64,000 nucleotides of DNA from Oceanospirillum sp048268485 (GCA_048268485.1 JBLWVL010000012.1:27614-91613), one strand, 5' to 3'. Shown: positions 33,972 to 43,573, counted from the first letter of the stretch. The notes: generated by a model from the letters alone, not told the origin. Translations and numbers: made by a program.

Positions 33972-34511
33972 TTACTTTTTCTTCTTCGGCGACAGCAGCA
34001 TCACCATCTGACGGCCTTCCAGTCTCGGACGAGACTCAACGACAATCATATCCCCCAGGTCTTCTTCGATGCGTTTCATCAATTTCATACCCAGTTCTTG
34101 GTGAGCCATCTCACGACCGCGGAAACGCAGTGTGATCTTCGCTCTGTCACCATCTTCCAGGAAACGTATCAGGTTGCGCAGTTTTACCTGATAATCCCCA
34201 TCTTCCGTTCCAGGACGGAACTTAACTTCCTTGACTTTAGTCTGAGTCTGGTTTTTCTTCTGAGCTGCTTTTTGCTTTTTCAGCTCATACTGATAACGAC
34301 CGTAGTCCATAATTTTACATACGATCGGCTCAGATTTAGCGATTTGAACCAAGTCCAGACCGGCCTCTGCTGCTTTTGCCAAAGCTTCAGCAAGTGGTAC
34401 AACGCCCACCTGTTCACCATCAGCATCAATTAAGCGCAGTTCCTTAGCACGAATGTTCTCATTAATTGGTGCAACTTCAACGTTGCGACCTCTTGGGTTA
34501 TTCCGCTTAAT
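33972..34511 (-). CDS. infC: Translation initiation factor IF-3 (AUU start)
   Basis: Binds the 30S subunit and checks start-codon fidelity; 179 residues. The rare start codon ATT (34511-34509) follows GGAG by 8 nt and gives KRNNPRGRNVEVAPINENIR, the expected N-domain. Any start at ATG or GTG would delete 34 residues. Later blocks are VCKIMDYGRYQYE, VKEVKFRPGTEDGDYQVKLRN and RFRGREMAHQELG. The AUU start is the known basis of IF-3 autoregulation. It begins 23 nt after the thrS stop. Confidence 0.95.
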   Translation of the reverse strand: MKRNNPRGRNVEVAPINENIRAKELRLIDADGEQVGVVPLAEALAKAAEAGLDLVQIAKSEPIVCKIMDYGRYQYELKKQKAAQKKNQTQTKVKEVKFRPGTEDGDYQVKLRNLIRFLEDGDRAKITLRFRGREMAHQELGMKLMKRIEEDLGDMIVVESRPRLEGRQMVMLLSPKKKK

Positions 34512-34534
34512 AGCTAAATCTCCAATAATTCTTT

Positions 34535-36430
34535 TTAGCAGCCAGAGCCCAGCAGGGCTTCTACTTGCTCTAAACTCATGCTACCCAGATCTTCGCCAGA
34601 ACGGGTACGCAGAGCTACTGTCTCTGACTCTACTTCTTTATCGCCGATAACGGCAAGATAAGGCACTTTATGAATAGTGTGCTCACGGATTTTAAAGCCG
34701 ATCTTCTCGTTTCTCAAGTCCGAAGATGCACGGAAGCCTTTATTTCGCAGAGTTTTTTCAATTTTCTGGCAATATTCAGCTTGTTTATCCGTAATATTCA
34801 TAACGACCAGCTGTTTTGGTGACAACCAGCTTGGCAGCGCACCAGCATAGTGCTCAATCAGAATACCGATAAAACGCTCGAAAGAACCCAGCGTTGCCCG
34901 GTGCAACATAACCGGTGTTTTACGCTCGCCTTCATGATCCACGTATTCAGCACCCAAACGACCAGGCATCGAGAAGTCAACCTGAATAGTACCACATTGC
35001 CAGACACGATCCAGACAGTCACGCAGAGAGAATTCAATTTTCGGACCGTAGAAGGCACCTTCACCCGGCAGCAATTCCCATTCCAGACCCTTAGCATTCA
35101 GTGCATCAGACAGTGCAGTCTCAGCTTTATCCCACACTTCATCAGAGCCAACACGCTGCTCAGGACGGGTAGACAGCTTGTACTCAATATCTTTAAAGCC
35201 GAAGTCTGCATATACCTCATGCAGCAGATCGATAAACTCAGATACTTCAGACTGAATCTGATCTTCAGTACAGAAGATATGACCATCATCCTGAGTAAAA
35301 CCGCGAACACGCATCAGACCATGCAGAGAGCCGGAGTATTCATTGCGGTGACAGGAACCAAACTCTGCCATACGCAGTGGCAGTTCACGGTAAGATTTCA
35401 GCCCCTGATTAAACACCTGAATATGACACGGGCAGTTCATAGGTTTAACCGCGTAGTCACGATGCTCAGAGTGCGTTGTAAACATCTGCTCGTGGAACTT
35501 ATCCCAGTGACCGGATTTCTCCCACAGAGTACGCTCGACCACCTGAGGTGTTTTTACCTCTTTGTAGTCGTGCAGATCCAGTTTACGGCGCATGTAATCT
35601 TCGATGGTCTGATACAAAGACCAACCTTCCGGGTGCCAGAATACCATACCCGGTGCTTCTTCCTGCATATGAAACAGGTTTAACTGCTTACCCAGCTTAC
35701 GATGGTCACGCTTCTCGGCTTCTTCCAGGCGGGTCAGATAAGATTTCAGAGCTTTTTTATCCGCCCAGGCAGTACCGTAGATACGCTGCAACATCTCATT
35801 ATCAGAGTCACCACGCCAGTATGCACCGGCCACTTTCATCAGCTTAAAAGCTTTAATATGACCAGTAGATGGCACGTGCGGGCCACGGCACAGATCGACA
35901 AAATCACCCTGCCGATAAAATGACAACGGCTGGTCACCCGGAATATCCCTGATGATTTCGACCTTGTACTTCTCACCTTTCTCTTCAAACAGGCTAATCG
36001 CTTCATCGCGGGAAAGCACAGAGCGCTCTACTTTAAAATCTTTCTTCGCCAACTCTTTCATTCGCGCTTCGATCTTCTCAAGATCTTCCGGCGTAAACGG
36101 GCGCTCAAAAGCAAAGTCGTAGTAGAAGCCATTTTCAATCACAGGGCCGATGGTCACCTGCGCACTGGGAAACAGATCCTGAACAGCCATCGCCATCAGG
36201 TGGGCACAGGAGTGGCGAATCGTATCCAGCCCCTCATCATCACGAGCAGTGATAATAGCCAGATCGCTGTCATTTTCGATCAGAAAAGAAGTATCAACCG
36301 GTTCACCATTAACTTTACCGGCAAGGGCTGCTTTGGCCAGGCCAGCACCAATATCCGCAGCAACATCATAGACAGTAACCGCCTGATTAAAGGAGCGCTG
36401 ACTGCCATCAGGAAGAGTAATAACGGGCAT
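34535..36430 (-). CDS. thrS: Threonyl-tRNA synthetase
   Basis: Class II synthetase of 631 residues. It has an N-terminal TGS domain (about 1-60, LPDGSQRSFN), the editing domain with RHSCAHLMAMA and CRGPHVPSTG, a catalytic core with MNCPCHIQVF (zinc Cys) and RVRGFTQDDGHIF, and an anticodon-binding C-terminus (LRNEKIGFKIREH). It is the first gene of the thrS-infC-rpmI-rplT-pheST-ihfA cluster. No T-box is expected in this phylum and none is seen. Confidence 0.97.
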   Translation of the reverse strand: MPVITLPDGSQRSFNQAVTVYDVAADIGAGLAKAALAGKVNGEPVDTSFLIENDSDLAIITARDDEGLDTIRHSCAHLMAMAVQDLFPSAQVTIGPVIENGFYYDFAFERPFTPEDLEKIEARMKELAKKDFKVERSVLSRDEAISLFEEKGEKYKVEIIRDIPGDQPLSFYRQGDFVDLCRGPHVPSTGHIKAFKLMKVAGAYWRGDSDNEMLQRIYGTAWADKKALKSYLTRLEEAEKRDHRKLGKQLNLFHMQEEAPGMVFWHPEGWSLYQTIEDYMRRKLDLHDYKEVKTPQVVERTLWEKSGHWDKFHEQMFTTHSEHRDYAVKPMNCPCHIQVFNQGLKSYRELPLRMAEFGSCHRNEYSGSLHGLMRVRGFTQDDGHIFCTEDQIQSEVSEFIDLLHEVYADFGFKDIEYKLSTRPEQRVGSDEVWDKAETALSDALNAKGLEWELLPGEGAFYGPKIEFSLRDCLDRVWQCGTIQVDFSMPGRLGAEYVDHEGERKTPVMLHRATLGSFERFIGILIEHYAGALPSWLSPKQLVVMNITDKQAEYCQKIEKTLRNKGFRASSDLRNEKIGFKIREHTIHKVPYLAVIGDKEVESETVALRTRSGEDLGSMSLEQVEALLGSGC

Positions 36431-36796
36431 AAAAAATCCTACATTAAACGAAGCCGACCCCTACGAAAGGCCTGCTTTAATGGAGTGGAAATACAAGACC
36501 GATCCATACATCAGTCTCAGGATAAACACGCACAATATCCAAACGCAACGAATGTCAATGTGCAGAGCGCGCGATGATAACACCCGGATACATCCGGCGC
36601 TATCGCGTCCGGTAAAACATTAGCATAAACTAAGTTCACCTGCTGACTTGAGTACAATTTTGTTGTGATATCACAACACTTGCACAAACAGATATTATGC
36701 GAACTACGCACATCCGCTTGTATCAAAAAATGATACCATGGCTTTAAAGCAAGAGGGTTCTATCGATGACAAACCCCTCCTGATAAGGCGAAGAAT
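36431..36796. other. thrS / HD-GYP divergent spacer
   Basis: 366 nt without a gene. The main feature is a perfect 18-bp palindrome at 36661-36678. The thrS leader occupies the left half and the promoter of the signalling operon the right half. Confidence 0.5.
36661..36678. promoter_or_regulatory. Perfect 18-bp palindrome upstream of the HD-GYP operon
   Basis: TGTTGTGATATCACAACA equals its own reverse complement. It is 118 nt before the HD-GYP start. It resembles two CRP half-sites (TGTGA/TCACA) but with a 2-nt instead of 6-nt spacer, so a dimeric GntR- or TetR-type repressor is more plausible. The binding protein is unknown. Confidence 0.5.
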
Positions 36797-38446
36797 ATGC
36801 AAACAAAGAGTCACGAATCCAATCTCTCAATTCTGGACACATTGAATGAGATTGGCATTGCGCTCTCAGCCGAAAAAGATATGGATAGTTTGCTCGAGCG
36901 CATCCTTATCAATGCAAAGATGCTGACGGGTGCTGATGGCGGAACACTGTATCTGTACAACAATCAGCTTAAAGCGCTGGAGTTCTGCATCGTCCGGACA
37001 GACTCGCTGGGTATAAAGCTTGGCGGGAAGACGGGTGCGCCTATCAGTGATAACTTCCGGCCACTGCCTCTTTATCTTGACGATGGTTCTGCCAACGAAC
37101 AAATGATCGCAGCTTATGCCGCCTTACATAAAGAGATCATTAATATCGAAGATGCCTATGCGGTGACGCATTTTGATTTCAGCGGCACCCGAAAATTCGA
37201 TGAAAGCACCGGCTATCGATCAAAGTCTTTCCTGACCATCCCGATGACCAACCATGAGAACGACATCATGGCGGTTCTTCAGCTGCTCAATAAGGTTGAT
37301 GAAAAAACGGGTGACGTCATCCCTTTCTCGCTACAGGACCAGAAGCTTGCAGAGTCCCTGGCCTCTCAGGCAGCCGTGGCACTGACCAATAAAGGCCTGA
37401 TCGATGAAATGCAGAACCTTTTTGATGCTTTTATCAAGCTGATTGCAACGGCAATTGATGAAAAGTCTCCACACACCGGCAACCATTGTCGCCGCGTACC
37501 TGAAGCCACCATGATGATCGCAGAAGCTGCACACCAGAGCCAGGATAACTACTTCAAAGACTTTGCAATGGCAGCAGAAGACAGATATGAGCTCAAGGTT
37601 GCATCCTGGTTACACGACTGCGGAAAGATCACCACCCCTGTGCATGTTGTTGAGAAGGCGACAAAACTGGAAACCATTCATGATCGTATAGAGCTTGTAG
37701 CAGCAAGATTTGAGATTCTGCGACGCGACCATGAAATTGCCATGCTGAAACAACGCATCACCGCATTAGAAAAAGGAGACACCGATCACACTTCCATCAT
37801 CAACAATTATGAGAAGCTAGCCAAATCTCTTGCGGAAGACCTGAGTTATGTTAAAAAATGTAACAAAGGCGGTGAATTCATGACTGACGAACAGGTTGCC
37901 CGGGTTAAAAGTCTGTCTAAGCTCAGCTCGACAGATATGACAGGTAAACAGCAACCCCTGATCACAGATGAAGAGTGCTACAACCTGACCATCCGCAGGG
38001 GAACAATTACCGCAGAAGAACGAGAGATCATTAACAATCATATGTCCCTGACCATTCGCATGCTGGAACAACTACCGTTTCCGAAGCATCTGAAAAATGT
38101 TCCGGAGTATGCCGGCGGACATCATGAACGCATGGATGGCAAAGGTTATCCCAGGGGGCTAACCCGGGATCAGATGTCCATCCCGGCCAGAATCATGGCT
38201 GTTGCCGATGTTTTTGAAGCCTTAACATCCTCTGACCGACCATATAAAAAAGCGATGCCACTGTCCCAGACCCTGAATATCATGGGGCGCATGGTCGAAG
38301 ATAACCATCTTGATCCGGATATTTTCCGGTTATTTGTAGAGTCAGAAGTCTATCTGAAATATGCAGAAAAATTTCTGAAAACCGACCAGATAGATGAGAT
38401 CGATACGACCAATCTACCTGGGATAACGGCTAACACATCACTCTGA
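36797..38446 (+). CDS. GAF / HD-GYP domain phosphohydrolase
   Basis: Probable cyclic-di-GMP phosphodiesterase, 549 residues, soluble. The GAF sensor domain spans about 12-195. The HD-GYP domain follows with HTGNH (226-230), HDCGK (273-277; usual form HDxGK) and HHERMDGKGYP (442-452). Between the HD pair and the GYP loop an insert of roughly 100 residues (about 300-403) includes a likely coiled coil and a conserved-looking KKCNKGGEF stretch, larger than in standard HD-GYP domains. It is followed after 31 nt by a cyclic-nucleotide phosphodiesterase, so the pair probably forms a signalling operon. Confidence 0.88.
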   Translation: MQTKSHESNLSILDTLNEIGIALSAEKDMDSLLERILINAKMLTGADGGTLYLYNNQLKALEFCIVRTDSLGIKLGGKTGAPISDNFRPLPLYLDDGSANEQMIAAYAALHKEIINIEDAYAVTHFDFSGTRKFDESTGYRSKSFLTIPMTNHENDIMAVLQLLNKVDEKTGDVIPFSLQDQKLAESLASQAAVALTNKGLIDEMQNLFDAFIKLIATAIDEKSPHTGNHCRRVPEATMMIAEAAHQSQDNYFKDFAMAAEDRYELKVASWLHDCGKITTPVHVVEKATKLETIHDRIELVAARFEILRRDHEIAMLKQRITALEKGDTDHTSIINNYEKLAKSLAEDLSYVKKCNKGGEFMTDEQVARVKSLSKLSSTDMTGKQQPLITDEECYNLTIRRGTITAEEREIINNHMSLTIRMLEQLPFPKHLKNVPEYAGGHHERMDGKGYPRGLTRDQMSIPARIMAVADVFEALTSSDRPYKKAMPLSQTLNIMGRMVEDNHLDPDIFRLFVESEVYLKYAEKFLKTDQIDEIDTTNLPGITANTSL

Positions 38447-38477
38447 CAATAATTAGTAAGCTAAGGATAAGTACGAG

Positions 38478-39245
38478 ATGTGGATTTCAATTTTAGGCTG
38501 CAGCGGTGGCATAGGCCCCGGCAACCGAACAACATCAATTTTGATTGATGACGATATCCTTCTGGATGCAGGTAGCGGTGTTGGTGACCTGGAACTTCAG
38601 CAAATGTCCAAAATCCGTCACATCTTTATCTCGCACTCTCACCTGGATCATATTGCGTTCCTGCCGTTTCTGGTGGATAGCATTTTCAGCCAGATCAAAA
38701 CCCCTATTCAGATCTATGGCCTACCTGAGACGATAAAAGCACTCAGAGAACATATTTTTAACTGGACTATCTGGCCTGACTTTTCAGAACTGCCCAGCAA
38801 AGAAAAACCAGTGATGCAATTCAATGAAATGCATCCACACACCACTATTCAGATTGGCGAACGAAAAATAACATCAATACCGGTTGAACACGTTGTTCCG
38901 GGCGTTGGCTTTTGCGTACAGAATAAAGAAGGTAAAAACTTTGCCTTCAGCGGTGACACAGCAACCAACGACAGCCTTTGGCAAGCCTTAAACAAGCTGG
39001 CATCCCTCGATGCCTTAATGATTGAATCCGGCTACCCGGATAGCATGGAAGATCTTAGTAAACTGGCTCTGCATTACACACCAGCCAGACTGGCCGATGA
39101 CCTGAAGAAGCTTAAGCACACCCCTCATTTACTGATTTCCCACCTGAAACCAGGGCTTGAGACAGAAATAGCAGAAGGCCTCCATCAACACCTGAGAGGT
39201 TATAAAGTCACCTGCATTAAGAGTGGCTACAGTATTCAGGTCTAA
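38478..39245 (+). CDS. Class II 3',5'-cyclic-nucleotide phosphodiesterase-like metallo-hydrolase
   Basis: A 255-residue metallo-beta-lactamase-fold protein. The motif HSHLDH (53-58) binds two metals; further ligands are the His in EHVVPG and the Asp in FAFSGDTATND. The overall sequence (ILGCSGGIGPGNRTTSILID, LLISHLKPG) resembles class II cAMP phosphodiesterases such as Vibrio CpdP. It has no signal peptide, unlike periplasmic CpdP, so it would act in the cytosol. Substrate (cAMP, cGMP or another cyclic nucleotide) is not proven. Confidence 0.82.
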   Translation: MWISILGCSGGIGPGNRTTSILIDDDILLDAGSGVGDLELQQMSKIRHIFISHSHLDHIAFLPFLVDSIFSQIKTPIQIYGLPETIKALREHIFNWTIWPDFSELPSKEKPVMQFNEMHPHTTIQIGERKITSIPVEHVVPGVGFCVQNKEGKNFAFSGDTATNDSLWQALNKLASLDALMIESGYPDSMEDLSKLALHYTPARLADDLKKLKHTPHLLISHLKPGLETEIAEGLHQHLRGYKVTCIKSGYSIQV

Positions 39246-39276
39246 AAACCAAGCCACATAGAGAAAGATGACACAG

Positions 39277-39309
39277 AAACGGTTTCAGGCGCAGCTAAAA
39301 CCGTTTTTT
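39277..39309 (+). terminator. Terminator of the HD-GYP / phosphodiesterase operon
   Basis: AAACGGTTT (39277-39285) and AAACCGTTT (39298-39306) with following T residues. Confidence 0.7.
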
Positions 39310-39334
39310 ACTTTGTAGCAACAGCCTCAGCGGA

Positions 39335-40444
39335 TCACTCTATATCCACCCCAGACCGGTACGCATCATCATTCGCACCATCCGAAGAACCCGTATTATC
39401 CGGCTCATCATTATCCTTATAATAATCATGCAGATGACGTAGCAGTACCATCACAACGGCAGCCACAGGCAAAGCGATCAAAACACCAACAAAACCCGCC
39501 AACTGACCACCTGCCATAATGGCAAAAATAACAGTTACCGGATGCAAGCCAATTTTATCACCCACCAACAAAGGCGTTAGAGCAAAACTCTCCAGTAGCT
39601 GCCCAATACCGAAAACAAGGGCTATCCACACCAGGGGCAGCCAATCAGCAAATTGAAACCAACCAGCCAGCAGTCCTGCACCGATACCAATAATAGCGCC
39701 CAAGTAAGGGACAATACTGGCCAGCCCGGCAACAAGACCAACCAGAAGAGCCAGTTTAAGCCCTACCAACCACAGGCCCGTGGCATAAATAATACTCAGA
39801 CACAGCATCACCAGAAGCTGCCCTTTAATAAAAGACCCCAAAACCTCATCACACTCCAGCGCCAAGGCCTCTGTTTTATCCTGATAACGACGTGGGAAAA
39901 GCCTAAGCACCTTAAGCTTCAGGTGATCCCAGTCCAATAGCAGATAAAAAGTCACGACGGGTATCAGACCTATATTAATCACGGCACTAATCAGCGCCAT
40001 ACCTGACTGCCCTACTTCTTTGATAATAGCCCCAGCCAGCGACCCCGCCTGACTTAAATGCCCGGTAATCGCTTTCTGTATAGCATCCAGCTCAAAAGCA
40101 TTCGCCTCAACACCGGTATATTGTTCCAACAGAGGCAAGGCTGTCGATTTCAGCCAATTTGTCGCAACAGGGATAAACTCCTGAATCAGTGACAACTGTT
40201 TACCCAGTAGCGGAATCAGAAACAGCAAAAACAACACAAACAAAAGGGAAAGCGATAAAAAGACTACAACAACGGAGATACGGCGAGTCAACCCCCGATC
40301 CTCCAGCCAATCAGCAAAAGGATCTCCCATATAGGCCAACAGCATCCCAGTCAGGAACGGCATCAGAATAGGCTGGAGCAGATATAAAAGAACAAACGCT
40401 GCAATCAAAGCAACAACAATGATCCGCTGCTGTACACTTCCCAT
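39335..40444 (-). CDS. AI-2E family (PerM-type) permease
   Basis: Inner-membrane protein of 369 residues with about eight hydrophobic helices. The family pattern includes the N-terminal LLYLLQPILMPFLTGMLLAYMGDPFADWLEDRG, central VVTFYLLLDWD and C-terminal GDKIGLHPVTVIFAIMAGGQLAGFVGVLIALPVAAV. Members export quorum signals or act as Na+/H+ antiporters; the substrate here is unknown. AAGGGG 8 nt upstream supports the start at 40444. The DUF2066 gene is upstream on the same strand, behind a terminator. Confidence 0.85.
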   Translation of the reverse strand: MGSVQQRIIVVALIAAFVLLYLLQPILMPFLTGMLLAYMGDPFADWLEDRGLTRRISVVVVFLSLSLLFVLFLLFLIPLLGKQLSLIQEFIPVATNWLKSTALPLLEQYTGVEANAFELDAIQKAITGHLSQAGSLAGAIIKEVGQSGMALISAVINIGLIPVVTFYLLLDWDHLKLKVLRLFPRRYQDKTEALALECDEVLGSFIKGQLLVMLCLSIIYATGLWLVGLKLALLVGLVAGLASIVPYLGAIIGIGAGLLAGWFQFADWLPLVWIALVFGIGQLLESFALTPLLVGDKIGLHPVTVIFAIMAGGQLAGFVGVLIALPVAAVVMVLLRHLHDYYKDNDEPDNTGSSDGANDDAYRSGVDIE

Positions 40445-40477
40445 CACATTCCCCTTAAGATAATTCAAAATAGAAAA

Positions 40478-40502
40478 AAGGCCGATGTATTACATCAGCC
40501 TT
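40478..40502 (-). terminator. Terminator after the DUF2066 gene
   Basis: AAGGCCGATGTA (40478-40489) and TACATCAGCCTT (40491-40502), nearly perfect stem, leftward U-tract of six. Confidence 0.7.
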
Positions 40503-40555
40503 ATCATGCTACAGCCCGAAGCAGACCTGTCCTATATTTCAACAGATGAGGACTA

Positions 40556-41608
40556 TCAAGGTCGCCAAAAGAAGCTCTGCTCCACTCCCTCAAATCCCGA
40601 ATGATCAGGCTCCAGATAAGAGTCTAATGCCAGAACAGACAAAAACTGACTGACAGCCCCCTTCAGAGTCACACGATAGGCGACACTTGATTCATCAACA
40701 CGAGCGACTTCGACCCGCCCCACCACCTGCAGGCTATTCAGGTAGTGATTCAATTTCGCATAATCAGCGACAGACTTAAGCCCGACAACCTTAAACGCAT
40801 AATCGCCAGAGCTGGCACCACTGACAATAACGGCATATTTCTCAGCCAGAACTTCAGCCAGCACGTCTGCAGATTTAGCAAATAACTCTCTTACCTGATC
40901 AGCCTGCAACCTAATAATCTGACGCTGACTGCCAACCTGCAACTGCCAATGAGCATTCCAGCCGGAAGATGACCGATAAAAACGACCGCTATAAACCGCA
41001 TCCGGTGAATAACGAACCGAAGCAGCACTGATACGGTCACTGAACTGCCCCCAAATATCACTCACACTGACCAACTGCTCATCCTCAAGATCCATCAGAG
41101 GCAACAGAACGGGCACGCCACGACGCTTAGCCTCAGCATCCAACACTTCAGCTAACAGAGGATTATTTTCATTGTTCACCACAAAACGACCATTAGGTCC
41201 TTCAATCGCCAACCAAGTCAGCACACTGGGACGATTTCCGCCCCATACTGACAACTGCGCATTACTCAGGGATTTAATCAGAGACTGGCTATCAAACTGC
41301 ATACTCAGGCGATAGGGTTCCTGTCCTGATGCTGTATTCACCTGATAAGAGAACTGCGCCAGATAGCTTTCGGCCTGCTCCAATAGTGCCTGAACGGACT
41401 CATGCTGAAGCGTCTCCTCATGGCCGGACACTCGAATTAACACCTCTTTCAGCCCGGCTTTAACAGCAGCAGATCGCTGCGCAGCAGACTGATCAGGCAC
41501 AAGACGCTCACTTTTAAACAACCCTTCAACCTGAACCGCCGCTGCCGGAAGGGATATGACAACCCCCAAGCACATAACAGTCAAGCTGCGAATCCAACCC
41601 TTAAACAT
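40556..41608 (-). CDS. Exported DUF2066 protein
   Basis: A 350-residue protein with a signal peptide (GWIRSLTVMCLGVVISLPAAAV, cleavage near Ala24). The mature protein begins QVEGLFKSERLVPDQS and continues as DUF2066: AAVKAGLKEVLIRVSGHEE and RPSVLTWLAIEGP. Function unknown; probably periplasmic. It is divergent from purM, an arrangement also seen in Pseudomonas. The 250-nt spacer shows no strong regulatory motif. Confidence 0.85.
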   Translation of the reverse strand: MFKGWIRSLTVMCLGVVISLPAAAVQVEGLFKSERLVPDQSAAQRSAAVKAGLKEVLIRVSGHEETLQHESVQALLEQAESYLAQFSYQVNTASGQEPYRLSMQFDSQSLIKSLSNAQLSVWGGNRPSVLTWLAIEGPNGRFVVNNENNPLLAEVLDAEAKRRGVPVLLPLMDLEDEQLVSVSDIWGQFSDRISAASVRYSPDAVYSGRFYRSSSGWNAHWQLQVGSQRQIIRLQADQVRELFAKSADVLAEVLAEKYAVIVSGASSGDYAFKVVGLKSVADYAKLNHYLNSLQVVGRVEVARVDESSVAYRVTLKGAVSQFLSVLALDSYLEPDHSGFEGVEQSFFWRP

Positions 41609-41858
41609 GTCTACCTCATTACCTTGGCATTACCGATTGAGCTCATTCTACCTGATGCGCTTAACCAGCACAGCCCGCAGCAATAAAAGAATCAGTCGGC
41701 ATATACCTGAAAGACAAACGATCGCAACAAGCTTTCACTCAAGCCTGGAAATATGATCACCCAAAAGCAGCAACTCGCCACCAAAGCGAGTGACCCCTGC
41801 GATGAGGTAGGGTACAATCCCGCGCTGATTATCCTATTGCGATTCCACAGGATCCTTC

Positions 41859-42914
41859 ATGAGCACCGACACGCAAAAATCGATTAGTTATAAAGACGCT
41901 GGCGTTGATATCGACGCAGGCAACGCCCTGGTTGAACGTATTAAAGGTACCGCCAAGAAAACCCGTCGCCCGGAAGTACTGGGAGGCCTGGGAGGTTTTG
42001 GTGCACTTTGTGAGCTGCCAACCCGCTATCGCGAACCTGTTCTGGTTTCCGGAACCGACGGTGTAGGCACCAAGCTTCGCCTGGCAATGGATCTGAAAAA
42101 ACACGACACCATCGGTATCGACCTGGTTGCGATGTGTGTAAACGATCTGATTGTTTGCGGTGCAGAGCCGCTCTTCTTCCTGGATTATTATGCGACCGGC
42201 AAGCTGAATGTTGATATTGCCGCTGACGTCGTACATGGCATCGGCGAAGGTTGCCTGCAATCCAATGCAGCACTGGTTGGCGGTGAAACGGCTGAAATGC
42301 CAGGCATGTATGAAGGCGAAGATTACGATCTGGCGGGTTTTTGCGTAGGTGTTGCTGAAAAGAGCGAAGTGATCGACGGCTCCAATGTTAAAACCGGGCA
42401 GGCACTGATCGGTCTGGCATCCAGCGGCCCACACTCCAATGGTTACTCGTTGATCCGTAAGATCATCGAAGTCACCAATGCGGATCTGAACGAAGAAGTT
42501 GACGGACAACCATTGGCAGATGCCCTGATGGCTCCGACCCGCATCTACGTTAAGCCTGTCCTGAAACTCATCAGTGAACTACCGGTTCATGCGATTTCAC
42601 ACATCACCGGTGGTGGACTACAGGAAAACCTGCCTCGCGTACTCCCTGAGAATGCAAAAGCTATTGTTGACCTGAACAGCTGGCAGCGCCCTGAAGTATT
42701 CAACTGGCTACAACGCGGCGGCAATGTCGATGAGTACGAAATGTACCGCACCCTGAACTGCGGTGTAGGCATGATTATTGTTGTTGACCAGGACAAGGCT
42801 CAACAAGCTATCAGTCTGTTAAATGCAGAAGGTGAAAAAGCCTGGCAGATTGGCTATATCGCCGAAGCGTCTGCCGACGAAGAACAGGTAGAACTGCAGG
42901 GCCTGAACAAGTAA
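41859..42914 (+). CDS. purM: Phosphoribosylformylglycinamidine cyclo-ligase
   Basis: AIR synthetase, fifth step of de novo purine synthesis; 351 residues. It shows SYKDAGVDIDAGNALVERIK at the N-terminus, SGTDGVGTKLRLA, the ATP-site segment GIDLVAMCVNDLIVCGAEPLFFLDY (about 88-112) and HITGGGLQENLPRVLP. Its stop overlaps the purN start in TAATG, so translation is coupled. Confidence 0.97.
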   Translation: MSTDTQKSISYKDAGVDIDAGNALVERIKGTAKKTRRPEVLGGLGGFGALCELPTRYREPVLVSGTDGVGTKLRLAMDLKKHDTIGIDLVAMCVNDLIVCGAEPLFFLDYYATGKLNVDIAADVVHGIGEGCLQSNAALVGGETAEMPGMYEGEDYDLAGFCVGVAEKSEVIDGSNVKTGQALIGLASSGPHSNGYSLIRKIIEVTNADLNEEVDGQPLADALMAPTRIYVKPVLKLISELPVHAISHITGGGLQENLPRVLPENAKAIVDLNSWQRPEVFNWLQRGGNVDEYEMYRTLNCGVGMIIVVDQDKAQQAISLLNAEGEKAWQIGYIAEASADEEQVELQGLNK

Positions 42915-43573
42915 TGTCCGGTTCAATTGTTATCCTGATTTCAGGCAGTGGCAGCAATATGCAAGCGATTATTGATGCCGTCGACGCCGGAGAGATCTCC
43001 GGCCATATCAGCGCAGTCATCAGCAATCGCCCGGATGCTTTCGGGCTGGAGCGCGCTCAGGCAGCGGGCATCCATACGGAAGTACTGGATCACACAGAGT
43101 TCAAAAGTCGTGAGATTTTTGATCTGAACCTGATCCGGAAAATTGATGAATTTGAACCGGATCTTGTGGTACTGGCTGGCTTTATGCGCATACTGACGCC
43201 CGATTTTGTTCGCCGCTACAGCGGCAAACTCATCAATATCCACCCATCTCTGCTACCCAAGTACCAGGGACTTCATACCCACAAACGTGCCATTGAAGCG
43301 GGTGATACTGAACATGGTGCCAGCGTGCATTTTGTTACCGAAGAACTGGATGGTGGCCCGGTATTTATCCAGGCCAGTGTACCGGTAAAAAAAGGTGACA
43401 CCCCGGAAACTCTGGCCAAGCGCGTTCTGACCCAGGAGCACAAGATCTTTCCGATCGCGGTCAAATGGTTTATGCAGGGACGTGTTCAGCTGGAGAACGG
43501 CATCCCACATATGGATGGTATCTCTCTGGAAGGAAAAATCCCTCGCCTTAGCCCGGAACCCGCTGAAGAGTAA
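42914..43573 (+). CDS. purN: Phosphoribosylglycinamide formyltransferase
   Basis: 10-formyl-THF-dependent third step of purine synthesis; 219 residues. It has the N-terminal ILISGSGSNMQAIID nucleotide loop, catalytic NIHPSLLPKYQGLHTH (Asn and His) and the Asp-containing HFVTEELDGGPVFIQA segment. It overlaps purM by one nucleotide and forms the conserved purMN operon; a DUF3108 gene follows 42 nt later. Confidence 0.97.
   Translation: MSGSIVILISGSGSNMQAIIDAVDAGEISGHISAVISNRPDAFGLERAQAAGIHTEVLDHTEFKSREIFDLNLIRKIDEFEPDLVVLAGFMRILTPDFVRRYSGKLINIHPSLLPKYQGLHTHKRAIEAGDTEHGASVHFVTEELDGGPVFIQASVPVKKGDTPETLAKRVLTQEHKIFPIAVKWFMQGRVQLENGIPHMDGISLEGKIPRLSPEPAEE

Noticed and set aside
36661..36678. CRP site upstream of the HD-GYP operon
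   Set aside because: The half-sites TGTGA and TCACA are present but separated by 2 nt, not 6, so CRP binding is unlikely.
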